Shown: piece by piece, positions 20,444 to 27,986 of the stretch
Numbering within the stretch: position 1 is the first letter of the stretch
Layout: each line of letters begins with the position of its first letter
From: Shewanella aquimarina
GTDB taxonomy: Bacteria; Pseudomonadota; Gammaproteobacteria; Enterobacterales; Shewanellaceae
Length of the DNA stretch: 64,000 nucleotides
Direction: 5' to 3'
Assembly: GCF_023349185.1 (NCBI RefSeq)
Contig: NZ_JAKIKY010000009.1
Location: forward strand, 62,001-126,000
Position numbers and translations under genes: made by a program
Notes under the pieces: model-generated
Seen by the model: the letters and a program-made list of their open reading frames with translations, nothing else
What the model was told of the DNA's origin: nothing
The model's database searches: none

Positions 20444-22190
20444 CTCCCATCTCCTTGGGATTGCCTTGCACGTCGAAATAGGGCCACATTTTGTGAGTAG
20501 GCTGGCCGCCAAGTAGCATTGGGACGACATCATGTCTGGGGTCTATTTCCAAGTGCAGTAGCACAGGGCCATCGAATGCGATAAAGGCTTTGAGGGCAGC
20601 CTGTACTTCGTCTTCTACGCCACAGTGAATGGCCTTTATGCCGTAGCCTTTGGCAATGGTAGCAAAGTCAGGGGAGTGCTTGTTACCACAGGCGGTGTCG
20701 GTTTCCCAGTTCATTAACTGGAATTGGGACACTAATCCTAGTCTGTGGTTGTCTAACACCAATATTTTGACCTTGAGCCCTAGCTCGGAAATCATGCCGA
20801 GTTCTTGAATGTTCATCTGCAGTGAGCCATCGCCCGCGACACACAGTACTGTACTTTGCGGAGAATGTATGGCTGCGCCTATGGCAGTTGGCAAGTCGTA
20901 TCCCATGGTGCCGTGGCCGGCAGAAGTCATCAGTCTACGTTGCGGCAAGGCAAAGCGAAAATGTCTGGCAACCCAGTGCTGATGCGCGCCGACGCCAGTG
21001 GTGACAATGGTCTCTTGCGGTAGTGCTTCGCTCAGGTATTCCAGTACTGCTTTAGGTGCGGCCCCCGGATATGTTGGATAAGGCCAGCCCAGAGTCTGAC
21101 GCCAATTGGCGATCTTTTTTTGCCAAGGAGCGAGATCGGCAATCTGTTTACCTGGCAAGGCTTGTTGCAATGCCTGCAATACAGGAGTCAGTTCCGAACA
21201 CAAACCATGATGATAGGCAATGCGGCTATATTCGAGCTCATTGGCATCAAAATCGACCCGGAAGATGCGTGCTTGTTTGGCGAATTCAGATGTTAAGGTA
21301 CCCGTTTGGCGTACATCGAGGCGAGAGCCCAACACCAATAAGAGATCGGCATCGGCAATGGCTTTACCTGCCAGTTGACTGCCTGTGTGCCCATGAAACC
21401 CCAGACTGCCGGGATCTTCTGAGTCGAGCGTGCCCACTCCAAGTAGGCTGTGACTCACTGGGGCGGGCCAATAACTGCGAATGGAACTGAGCAACCTGGC
21501 GTGTTCGCCAGTGGCCATGCCGTTGCCACAGATAATAACTGGCTGTTTAGCTGTCTGAATGGCTTCGAGTAAGTCGCTAATAAATTTCTCATTCGAAGTA
21601 TCTGTTCTGGCCGAGTCTGTTCTGGCCGATTTCGCAATAGGTTCTATTGTATCGTCAAATGCCGCGCGTTGAACATCCATAGGTAGATCTAACGAAACGG
21701 GTCCCCTGCGGCCTTCGCAGGCTATTTGCCAGGCTTTGGGGAGGATAGCGACTAAATCTGCAATAGATTTAGGCTGAAACTGTGCTTTGGTTATGGGCTT
21801 CATCAATGCTGGGGTATCCACTTCCTGAAACCCAGATTGACGCACAGGTTTGTCAGCCGTCAAGTCGCCGGTACCCACTTGACCGGTGAAGACTAAAAGC
21901 GGAATGCTGTCGAAGAAGGCATCGGCAACCGGCGTAAGCACATTGGTGACACCTGGTCCAGAGGTGACGGCTACAACTCCTGGAAGGCCGGTCAATTTGG
22001 CTTGTGCCAATGCTGCATAGCCAGCCCCCTGTTCGTGTTTGGAAGTAAAAACCTTAATACCAAAACGGCCGCAGGCATCTAGCAAGGGGGCAATAGTGCC
22101 ACCTGGATAATTGTGCAGTGATTTTATTCCCATGTGGGACAGAAAGTGGATGACGGCATCTGCGGCCACATGAATTCGGGCACTTGTCAT
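20436..22190 (-). CDS. thiamine-diphosphate enzyme, acetolactate synthase-like
   Basis: 584 residues with the three domains of the acetohydroxyacid-synthase family. The N-terminal Pyr domain carries the activating Glu ('SKHEQGAGYAALAQAKLTG', about residue 52). A central FAD/Rossmann-type domain follows (~205-345). The C-terminal PP domain has the metal motif 'AGDGSLQMNIQELGMISE' closing with 'LDNHRLGLV'. There is no regulatory-subunit gene beside it, and it sits among sugar genes, so branched-amino-acid synthesis is unlikely. The closest functional precedent is YerE, which adds an acetyl unit from pyruvate to a keto-sugar. NeuB stop and this start overlap by 4 bases. Confidence 0.85.
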   Translation of the reverse strand: MTSARIHVAADAVIHFLSHMGIKSLHNYPGGTIAPLLDACGRFGIKVFTSKHEQGAGYAALAQAKLTGLPGVVAVTSGPGVTNVLTPVADAFFDSIPLLVFTGQVGTGDLTADKPVRQSGFQEVDTPALMKPITKAQFQPKSIADLVAILPKAWQIACEGRRGPVSLDLPMDVQRAAFDDTIEPIAKSARTDSARTDTSNEKFISDLLEAIQTAKQPVIICGNGMATGEHARLLSSIRSYWPAPVSHSLLGVGTLDSEDPGSLGFHGHTGSQLAGKAIADADLLLVLGSRLDVRQTGTLTSEFAKQARIFRVDFDANELEYSRIAYHHGLCSELTPVLQALQQALPGKQIADLAPWQKKIANWRQTLGWPYPTYPGAAPKAVLEYLSEALPQETIVTTGVGAHQHWVARHFRFALPQRRLMTSAGHGTMGYDLPTAIGAAIHSPQSTVLCVAGDGSLQMNIQELGMISELGLKVKILVLDNHRLGLVSQFQLMNWETDTACGNKHSPDFATIAKGYGIKAIHCGVEDEVQAALKAFIAFDGPVLLHLEIDPRHDVVPMLLGGQPTHKMWPYFDVQGNPKEMGDD

Positions 22191-23059
22191 TTACGGGCTC
22201 CAAAGGTACTTCTAATGAATTTTAGGGGTCTTAAACCATCACTTGGATCGGCACGCCAGTCGCGATCAGGTGCTTCGCTGGGGGCCAGCAGTTTGTCGCT
22301 CTTACCGTCGATAAGCTCGGCTTCGCGACATTCGGCGATTACTGGCTGCATTTGCTGGGGTAACCAGCAGTGGCCTGCTGCGTACTCGGCACCCTGTTCA
22401 TCCAGGTCGATATGAAATTCGACGCAATCTGCTTGCCAACGATTAACCGCGCGGCGAATGACGGTCGGCGACACACTGTGATCTGACCAACCTACCTTGA
22501 CGCCATAGCGGTCGCGGAACGCGCCAATGACAGCGAGATTACAATCAGATTTCGGAGTAGGGTAGGCCGACACGCAGTGCAGCAGGGTGATGTCTTGGCA
22601 ACCAGAGCTTTTTAACACTGAGATGGCATGATCTATTTCATCGAAATTGGCCATGCCGGCAGAGATGACCACAGGTTTCCCGGTCTTTGCGCAGGCGATA
22701 AGTAAGTCGTCCCACAACAATTCATAGGAGGCGACTTTATAAAAGTCGACATAGGCAGCCAGTTCTTTGACTGCATCCAAATAGAAAGGCGTGCAGGAAA
22801 ATTGGATACCATAACTGTCACAGCATCGTTTAAGGTCGGGTAAAAAACTAACGGGCAACTCCCACTGCTTGCGCGCTCTATGCATCTCACTTCGAGCGAG
22901 TATTTCGGGGGCAAATAGTTGCTCGATTTTGAATAGTTGAAACTTTACCGCATCGCAGCCTATCTCTGCCGACGCCTTGATAAACTCGAAACACCTGTCC
23001 AGATCTCTATGATGATTGCTGGAAACCTCAGCAATGAATAAAGGTGCTTGTGTTGTCAT
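22187..23059 (-). CDS. NeuB-family nonulosonic acid synthase, lacking the SAF domain
   Basis: 290 residues from the ATG at 23057-23059 (a TTG four codons upstream is an alternative). TIM-barrel of the NeuB/PseI/LegI type: opening 'FIAEVSSNHHRDLDRCFEFIKASAEIGCDAVKFQ' pattern, 'FKIEQLF', 'FYKVASYELLWDDLL', 'KPVVISAGMANFDEI', 'CVSAYPTP', 'VGWSDHS', and 'VEFHIDLDEQG', the equivalent of the usual EKHFTLD. The family condenses phosphoenolpyruvate with a free amino-sugar or hexose. Typical members have ~345 residues with a C-terminal antifreeze-like (SAF) domain that covers the partner subunit's active site; here the protein ends before it. The next gene overlaps the stop by 4 bases, so this is not an obvious frameshift. 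Confidence 0.85.
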   Translation of the reverse strand: MTTQAPLFIAEVSSNHHRDLDRCFEFIKASAEIGCDAVKFQLFKIEQLFAPEILARSEMHRARKQWELPVSFLPDLKRCCDSYGIQFSCTPFYLDAVKELAAYVDFYKVASYELLWDDLLIACAKTGKPVVISAGMANFDEIDHAISVLKSSGCQDITLLHCVSAYPTPKSDCNLAVIGAFRDRYGVKVGWSDHSVSPTVIRRAVNRWQADCVEFHIDLDEQGAEYAAGHCWLPQQMQPVIAECREAELIDGKSDKLLAPSEAPDRDWRADPSDGLRPLKFIRSTFGARK

Positions 23060-23135
23060 AATTGCCCACAAATATTTTGGTTAGGGTTAGTAAGGTAACT
23101 CTTGATAATAACTTTTTTTAATTAGCGTGTTACAA

Positions 23136-23369
23136 CTAAAATAGTTGAGGTAACTCATATTCTAAATAATCAGCCAGTGTCAGCCAGTCTTGCCTCTCTT
23201 GCGCTTGCAACATAGGAGAGAGTATTTGGCCAAATTCTGACTGTTGAATGATTTCAGGGTGATCTTTCTCTATCTCATCGATGCACTGGCGCAGTAGCAA
23301 AGAGGCTTCTGCTTCGTGACCTAATCGAAACTGATGCGCAGTATTGATAAGAGACGCAGCTAGGCTCAT
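23136..23369 (-). CDS. small protein of unknown function, coupled to the second maf gene
   Basis: 77 residues, soluble, helical and acidic ('HQFRLGHEAEASLLLRQCIDEIEKDHPEI', ending 'LEYELPQLF'). Its ATG overlaps the maf2 stop by 4 bases, so it is very probably translated together with it. No family is recognised. Its size and helical character would fit a chaperone or partner of the Maf transferase, which is only inference. Confidence 0.7.
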   Translation of the reverse strand: MSLAASLINTAHQFRLGHEAEASLLLRQCIDEIEKDHPEIIQQSEFGQILSPMLQAQERQDWLTLADYLEYELPQLF

Positions 23370-24694
23370 GCGTTTGGCTCCATGTAACGAGTTCCTTGTA
23401 TATTTGCACCTGAAAGACTTGCGCGATAGAAGGCCACTTCCGGGTGCCTGGCGATATAAAGCTCTAAATATCTTAGATAGGCTCTTAAATTCAGATCGGT
23501 TGTGATTCTATTGCCATGGCCATCCAATACCCAGTGGCGAGCATTTTTCCTTTTTTTATCAATGGCTTCAACCCAGGCCAGAGCTTCGTCATCTTCAGGT
23601 TTAATTCGATCTGTACTCCAAAATGCATGGCTCATGTTATGGCAATAACCGAAGTCACAGCCAAATAGCGTGATCTGTTTGGCATTCAATTTGACTGCTA
23701 AGTCTATGACGGGATGGATGACGCTACCACTGATATAGAGCCTCAACTTAGGGTATCGCTGAGCCAATTCGTTATATCGGGCATCCTGGCCATAGGCGAC
23801 AAATCTGGGGCCCTGCCAGTTCTCTAGCACCCTTGGGTTTGTCTTGGGGAAATATACCAGGTTAATGCCATTTGTATCCTCAAGTGGCAGATGGTAGCTA
23901 TCGATAAGGCTGTCAACGGTTATGACAATATCGGGTTTGATGCCATGATGGAGCAGCCCCTTGAGTGCCGTATCGGCTGCAATCATCAGAGGCTTATTGG
24001 ATCGCTGGCTTACTGTTTTTAAATACTCGTAGTGCTCTGTAAGAGAGGGGCCTGAGCCGATCACTATCACCTCGTTTACCCTCAAGGTATTAATTAGTGA
24101 GGCGGCATCTGGATCATTGACTATTCGTTCTTCATTGCATTTGAATCTTTCTTGTGTCAAAGGATCATCGAGTTGATGTTTTTTATTGGCAAAATCTTGA
24201 TTTAACTCAATGGTTAAGAGATCCCTTACTCTAGCGTTTTCTTCATCGCAAATAGAGAGCTCTGGCGTTATGGCAACATAGGGATAGTTCAGTAAAGAAT
24301 TAGGTTTTATCCGTAGCCTGACGTTTGAGTGACTTAACCATTCACTCTGATCTGTATAGGAGAGAACCAAGGCAAATACTGCCAAGTTCAAGATGAAAAT
24401 GTTGATCTGAGTATACTGAGGGTTATCGATTAACAGACTCGGTACATCGCCCATACCTATACCATATACGTTAACTTCTTGGGGCTCTTTCGGTAAGGTA
24501 TTAATCAAGAGTTGTGCTTCTGCTAGCCTGTCATGGCGACTACTCAGCTGAATACCGTTAACACTTATTGTTTGAGTCTGGCCGGTAACGAGTGCGGCGT
24601 CGAGATGGTCGAATGATACTTGTTGAAGTGCAGAGGCAATGATAGGCCAACGCTGGCTGATGATGTTGAGATTGGCATTAAAAAGCTCAGTCAT
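23366..24694 (-). CDS. second Maf/DUF115-type glycosyltransferase
   Basis: 442 residues from the ATG at 24692-24694; a GTG two codons earlier (24698-24700) lies 4 bases from GAGG and remains possible. N-terminal ~190 residues form a Maf-specific domain. DUF115 core ~200-400: 'VIVIGSGPSLTEHYEYLK', 'HGIKPDIVITVDSLIDSYH', 'ITLFGCDFGYCHNMSHAF'. No TPR tail, unlike the 827-residue Maf at 8405. Predicted to transfer a CMP-nonulosonic acid to flagellin. First gene of the nine-gene operon, 50 bases downstream of the tRNA-Arg gene and on the same strand, so it may be reached by readthrough. Confidence 0.87.
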   Translation of the reverse strand: MTELFNANLNIISQRWPIIASALQQVSFDHLDAALVTGQTQTISVNGIQLSSRHDRLAEAQLLINTLPKEPQEVNVYGIGMGDVPSLLIDNPQYTQINIFILNLAVFALVLSYTDQSEWLSHSNVRLRIKPNSLLNYPYVAITPELSICDEENARVRDLLTIELNQDFANKKHQLDDPLTQERFKCNEERIVNDPDAASLINTLRVNEVIVIGSGPSLTEHYEYLKTVSQRSNKPLMIAADTALKGLLHHGIKPDIVITVDSLIDSYHLPLEDTNGINLVYFPKTNPRVLENWQGPRFVAYGQDARYNELAQRYPKLRLYISGSVIHPVIDLAVKLNAKQITLFGCDFGYCHNMSHAFWSTDRIKPEDDEALAWVEAIDKKRKNARHWVLDGHGNRITTDLNLRAYLRYLELYIARHPEVAFYRASLSGANIQGTRYMEPNA

Positions 24695-24744
24695 TGACAC
24701 TGTCCCTCGAAGTCATGCTTCATCTATTAGGCTAGTTCACTAAC

Positions 24745-24820
24745 TGGTCTCCCCACAGGGACTCGAACCCCGATCGATCGCTTAGGAGGCGACTGCTCTA
24801 TCCTGTTGAGCTATAGGGAG
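24745..24820 (-). tRNA. tRNA-Arg (anticodon CCT)
   Basis: A complete cloverleaf on the reverse strand. Acceptor CTCCCTA / TGGGGAG with A73 and an encoded CCA; D stem GCTC / GAGC; anticodon stem GTCGC / GCGAT around loop CTCCTAA, anticodon CCT (reads AGG); T stem CGGGG / CCCTG around TTCGAGT. All stems pair, with only G-T wobbles. The variable loop is five bases. Confidence 0.95.
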
Positions 24821-24829
24821 ACGCAAGTG

Positions 24830-24857
24830 ATTATACTGTTTTTCATCGCGATGAAAA
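24830..24857 (-). promoter_or_regulatory. promoter of tRNA-Arg, overlapped by an 18-bp palindrome
   Basis: On the reverse strand TTTTCA (24852-24857) and a perfect TATAAT (24830-24835) are separated by 16 bases, placing the start a few bases before the mature tRNA. The -35 region lies inside the perfect palindrome TTTTCATCGCGATGAAAA (24840-24857). The palindrome could be an operator, or the terminator stem of flgT upstream. Confidence 0.6.
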
Positions 24858-24915
24858 GGCTTTAGATTTAGTTGCTTAATTAGTGCACTAATTAAGTTAG
24901 ATTTTCATCGCGATG
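24840..24915. repeat. palindromes and direct repeat at the flgT 3' end
   Basis: Three linked elements: the 18-bp palindrome at 24840-24857; a perfect 22-bp palindrome at 24875-24896 (half-site CTTAATTAGTG), which abuts the flgT stop codon; and a second copy of TTTTCATCGCGATG at 24902-24915 inside the last flgT codons, matching 24840-24853. The arrangement resembles a short duplication around the tRNA-proximal end. Confidence 0.8.
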
Positions 24916-26057
24916 TCGTTAATTTGTATGTTGATTGCACCATTGGCGCCTTGCAGTATGGCGGTGGCGCTTTCCTGGGTCACCTGATCTATGGTGATTT
25001 GGGCTCGAGATTCGCTGGCAACCGCCCGCATGTTATCCAGGCGATCCGGCAGGTTTTGCTGCAGCACCAGTTGGAACTGGTCGCCCACTCTCACGCCATG
25101 GTTACGCCCCAGATTGATGATCACCCGATTGTCGACGCGGGATACCACCTGCCCGAGTAGCGGACGGCAATCGAGCACCTTGTCGATATCTTCGCTGGCC
25201 TGGGTCAGCAGCATCTCAATGTTTTTACCATAGCTAGAAGCCCAGAAACGGTTGCTATGGGCCGGCACCGTGGCCTGGCGTTCAAATTCCCAAGGGGCAG
25301 GGGCGTTATAGTATTCACTCCAGATCTGCTCGCCGCTGATGCCATGGTAGAGGGAGAGGCGTAGCTGAAACTGGCGTTGGGGATAGCTATCCCATAGGCC
25401 AAACAGGCTGCCTTCGACTGGTGCCGTGGAGATGTCGATGATTTCTGGCAGTAGTATATATTGACTGTCGGTGATCTCACTGAGCCAGCTGGGGAGACGA
25501 TAGCCGCGGATGTCGATGAGGGACTGCTCGATATCGAGTCGCTCATTGGCGTGGACATGGGCAAAGCTCGCCTTGCCTTCCCGGCCTATGATGGTGCCGA
25601 GTTTTTCTGACAGGGCTTTCTCGAAGTTACCGAGATTGCCATATCTAAGTTGGCTGCGATCGGCAATTTGCGCCTGGGGAATCAGAATCGCCGCCTTGAG
25701 TTGACTGGCCCCACAGGTCTGCACCTTAGCGTTTTGCAGTACATCGACCCTTAGATTGACGGTGAGCGTATCGTCCTGAATGCGCTCGCTGATCAGCTCG
25801 ACGCGGCCCGCCTCGGCCTGTTGTGTCATAGAAAACTGAGTCTGCGTCAGCTTGCCGTTTTGGGTATGCTGCACGCTGGTAAACTGGCCGCCCGATTGTA
25901 GGGTGACATAGCTTAAGGCCTGCGCGATGGCATCTTCTCTCGCCTGAGTGATATTGCCGTTGATGATCTTGGCTTCGCCTTGGGCCTCGAGCCACTGAGC
26001 CATTACCTGAGTGTTAAAGGCGGCGAGTAACAGCAATAGTAATTGAATTCGTTTCAT
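24897..26057 (-). CDS. flgT: flagellar H-ring protein FlgT
   Basis: 386 residues with a Sec signal peptide (1-20, 'FNTQVMAQWLEAQG'). Build of Vibrio FlgT: N-terminal domain with 'AKIINGNITQAREDAIAQALSY', a middle TolB-like domain ('KAAILIPQAQIADRSQLRYGNL'), and a C-terminal domain ('INLGRNHGVRVGDQFQLV'). FlgT forms the outer H ring around the basal body and supports assembly of the MotX/MotY T ring in the periplasm, a feature of sodium-driven polar flagella of Vibrio and relatives. Divergent from flgOP, the other H-ring/outer-membrane collar genes, across a 349-base gap. A weak sigma-54-like box lies 34 bases upstream. Confidence 0.92.
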   Translation of the reverse strand: MKRIQLLLLLLAAFNTQVMAQWLEAQGEAKIINGNITQAREDAIAQALSYVTLQSGGQFTSVQHTQNGKLTQTQFSMTQQAEAGRVELISERIQDDTLTVNLRVDVLQNAKVQTCGASQLKAAILIPQAQIADRSQLRYGNLGNFEKALSEKLGTIIGREGKASFAHVHANERLDIEQSLIDIRGYRLPSWLSEITDSQYILLPEIIDISTAPVEGSLFGLWDSYPQRQFQLRLSLYHGISGEQIWSEYYNAPAPWEFERQATVPAHSNRFWASSYGKNIEMLLTQASEDIDKVLDCRPLLGQVVSRVDNRVIINLGRNHGVRVGDQFQLVLQQNLPDRLDNMRAVASESRAQITIDQVTQESATAILQGANGAINIQINDIAMKI

Positions 26058-26090
26058 CGTATCTGTCTCGATTGAGCTGGTTTACCTGGC

Positions 26091-26105
26091 GCGTAGGCGG
26101 TGCCA
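26091..26105 (-). promoter_or_regulatory. possible sigma-54 promoter of flgT
   Basis: Reverse strand TGGCACCGCCTACGC has GG-N10-GC spacing and a perfect TGGCAC -24 element, but the -12 element is ACGC instead of TTGC. Correctly placed, about 34 bases before the flgT ATG. Confidence 0.4.
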
Positions 26106-26299
26106 AAATGCTGACAGTTTTGCGCTCATTTTAAGGTTTCCATTAACTAAATAGGCTCAAAGCAATATCTATGCCCGAGTTGATTCATCCCAGGTAAAAT
26201 GCCTGAAGGGTATGAGATGAGAGCCTATTTTCCTGAAGACTTTGCCAAGTTAGCGCGTCAAGTGTGAGAGCAAGTGTAAAATGAGTAGGGCTATGTTTA
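26106..26299. other. non-coding part of the flgT / flgO divergent region
   Basis: AT-rich; nothing recognisable between the flgT and flgO promoter candidates. A reverse-strand ORF beginning here and crossing flgO is a shadow of flgO. Confidence 0.6.
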
Positions 26300-26315
26300 T
26301 GGCATATATATTGCT
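26300..26315 (+). promoter_or_regulatory. sigma-54 promoter of flgOP
   Basis: TGGCATATATATTGCT: GG at 26301-26302, GC at 26313-26314, 10 bases between, TTGC -12 element. Expected start near 26326, ~80 bases before flgO. Confidence 0.72.
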
Positions 26316-26409
26316 GCAATATTGCCAATAGGTTTGGTTGGCCACAAATATGGCGCAGCCGAGTTGCTATATTGGCCTGGGTCAATATCGAAAACCATGG
26401 GACATCATG

Positions 26410-27033
26410 ATGCGAAACGCTTTGATAATATCTTCCCTGTTGCTGTTGGGGGCCTGCGCGGCAAATGAGCCGGCCATGCCAAGCTTGCAGAGCGGCAATA
26501 GTTTGCCTGCTAGCTCGTCGGTGATACACCTGACTCAGCAGCTGGCAAATGAGTTGGTGCGCCAAAACGATCAGTTGACGCCTAAGCAGCCCTTGCTGGT
26601 GGCGACGCCTGTCTTGCTGGACAATCTTAAGTCGACTAACGCCTTGGGGCTGCAGATACAGCAAGGACTGATCGCGGCCATGCATGATCATCAGTTTAAT
26701 CTGGTGGATCTTAATGTGGGCGAGAATGTTAGGGTGACGGACCAAGGCGAGTTGCTGCTGACGCGGGACTGGCGCCAACTGCCCGCGGATCTGCCGGTTG
26801 AACATGTGCTGGTATCGACCATGAGTCTGAAGCCCGATGGGGTGGTGGTAAACAGTCGTATCGTGAATGTTACTAATAATCGTGTGGTGTCTGTGGCTGG
26901 GGCGAGCGTCAGCCAAGCCGAGTTGTCTGACTACCTTAGCCTGTCTGAGAAGGTGGTCGCCCATGACGGCAAGCTGATCCGTTATAACAGTCAGGGTCAG
27001 GCAGATGTACAGATTAAGGGAGTCAAGCAATGA
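26410..27033 (+). CDS. flgO: flagellar outer-membrane lipoprotein FlgO
   Basis: 207 residues from the second of two adjacent ATG codons (26407 and 26410); the longer reading frame to 26338 would put 24 residues before the lipoprotein signal and is rejected. Signal with lipobox 'LLLLGAC' (Cys about residue 16). The body has the FlgO pattern 'VIHLTQQLANELVRQNDQL', 'LVATPVLLDNLKSTNALGLQIQQGL'. FlgO, with FlgP and FlgT, forms accessory outer-membrane and H-ring structures of sheathed or polar flagella in Vibrio and relatives. It overlaps flgP by 4 bases. Confidence 0.9.
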   Translation: MRNALIISSLLLLGACAANEPAMPSLQSGNSLPASSSVIHLTQQLANELVRQNDQLTPKQPLLVATPVLLDNLKSTNALGLQIQQGLIAAMHDHQFNLVDLNVGENVRVTDQGELLLTRDWRQLPADLPVEHVLVSTMSLKPDGVVVNSRIVNVTNNRVVSVAGASVSQAELSDYLSLSEKVVAHDGKLIRYNSQGQADVQIKGVKQ

Positions 27034-27476
27034 GATATTTAATTGTGGTGTTGCTGCTCGTCCTGAGTGGCTGTGCGTCTCAAGACAGGTACATTCAATG
27101 GGAAACCCTGGCGCCAGAAAGTTTTCCTAAATTGACGGCTATCGGTTACGCGCCGCTGGCGACTCAGCCGGCGAAAGAGGCGTCGCAGCGAGTGTTGATG
27201 GCGATGCAGGCTTCGAAAATCGCCGCCTATCGTGAGCTGGCAGAGCAGGTTTATGGCCAGCAGCTATCGGCATCCAGCAGTGTGAAGGATTGGATGCTGT
27301 CCGATGACAGCATTCAGGCGTCGGTGAGCGGGGTGATCCGCGGTGCGAAAGTGGTGAAGAGCTATCCGGTTGGAGAGCATTATGTGACCGAGCTTGAGCT
27401 CGACTTCCAGCAGGTATGGGCCTTATACCAACAGCAGCATCGACCGCAGACGGTGAAGGAAGTGACCTATTTCTAG
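27030..27476 (+). CDS. flgP: flagellar outer-membrane lipoprotein FlgP
   Basis: 148 residues with a lipoprotein signal ('LLLVLSGC', Cys about residue 15). The LPP20-like body contains 'ASQRVLMAMQASKIAAYRELAEQVYGQQL' (conserved AaYreLAeqvyG-type helix) and ends 'TVKEVTYF'. FlgP is an outer-membrane-associated collar component needed for full motility in V. cholerae and Campylobacter. Translationally coupled to flgO (4-base overlap) and followed by a strong terminator. Confidence 0.9.
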   Translation: MRYLIVVLLLVLSGCASQDRYIQWETLAPESFPKLTAIGYAPLATQPAKEASQRVLMAMQASKIAAYRELAEQVYGQQLSASSSVKDWMLSDDSIQASVSGVIRGAKVVKSYPVGEHYVTELELDFQQVWALYQQQHRPQTVKEVTYF

Positions 27477-27488
27477 CTGCCCGCAAAT

Positions 27489-27516
27489 AAAAAAGCCTCT
27501 ATTAAGAGGCTTTTTT
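27489..27516. terminator. bidirectional rho-independent terminator (flgP / flgN)
   Basis: 12-bp perfect stem AAAAAAGCCTCT / AGAGGCTTTTTT with a four-base loop, in the gap between convergent flgP and flgN. Confidence 0.92.
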
Positions 27517-27554
27517 AATGTCTTCAGCTTGAGCCTGTAACTCTATTTTAGTGA

Positions 27555-27980
27555 TTAGGCTTTCAGATTATTACCGAGCGTCGAGATAGTCGAGGTCTTG
27601 CCCTTGCCGTCATAGGTGAGGCTATTGGCATTACGACTGGCCTGAAGGGCCTGAGAGAAACGATTGACGCTGGCCATGCTGTGCTCGATAAGCGCGGCAT
27701 TTTGCTCGTTAAGCTGTTTACACTCCGCTAATGCCTGCTTGGCGTTGTCGACCTGGGCAATAAGCTGGGGCTCCTGAGTGAGCCTGGATAGTTCAGGATG
27801 TGCAGCTAATTCGGTATCACCTAGTTTGATCTCATTTAACAACTGGGCCTTTTCATTGGCGAGATGCAACAACTGATCCGCATCTTGTGCGATCAGTGCA
27901 TCCTTCTCTGCCGTGATGGTCTGCTTTAAGCTGTCCAGTAACTTGTGTTGATTGGCGATGATATCGATTATCTGCGTCAT
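27555..27980 (-). CDS. flgN: flagella synthesis chaperone FlgN
   Basis: 141 residues, all helical and charged, the FlgN/FlgK-FlgL chaperone pattern: 'LLDSLKQTITAEKDALIAQDADQLLHLANEKAQLL', then 'SVNRFSQALQASRNANSLTYDGKGK', the characteristic C-terminal tail. It binds the hook-filament junction proteins FlgK and FlgL in the cytoplasm before export. Third gene of an flgA-flgM-flgN operon, 6 bases after flgM. Confidence 0.9.
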   Translation of the reverse strand: MTQIIDIIANQHKLLDSLKQTITAEKDALIAQDADQLLHLANEKAQLLNEIKLGDTELAAHPELSRLTQEPQLIAQVDNAKQALAECKQLNEQNAALIEHSMASVNRFSQALQASRNANSLTYDGKGKTSTISTLGNNLKA

Positions 27981-27986
27981 AACGAA

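Noticed and set aside
19709..20533. Longer SDR start at 20533
   Set aside because: The first 30 codons lie inside the ThDP-enzyme gene and lack SDR character; ATG 20441-20443 has a good ribosome-binding site just before the cofactor loop.
20436..22190. Biosynthetic acetolactate synthase for branched-chain amino acids
   Set aside because: No small regulatory subunit or ilv genes nearby; embedded by overlaps in a sugar operon.
22187..23059. NeuB truncation by frameshift
   Set aside because: The stop is shared with a clean 4-base overlap to the ThDP gene, and no SAF-like sequence is seen in the other frames past it.
26348..26370. Second sigma-54-like box near flgO (TGGCGC...TTGC)
   Set aside because: Spacing between GG and GC is 12, not 10.
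26185..27030. 281-codon reverse ORF overlapping flgO
   Set aside because: The forward strand encodes FlgO with a lipoprotein signal and the flgO-flgP 4-base coupling; the reverse frame has no family resemblance and many His/Gln runs typical of shadow frames.
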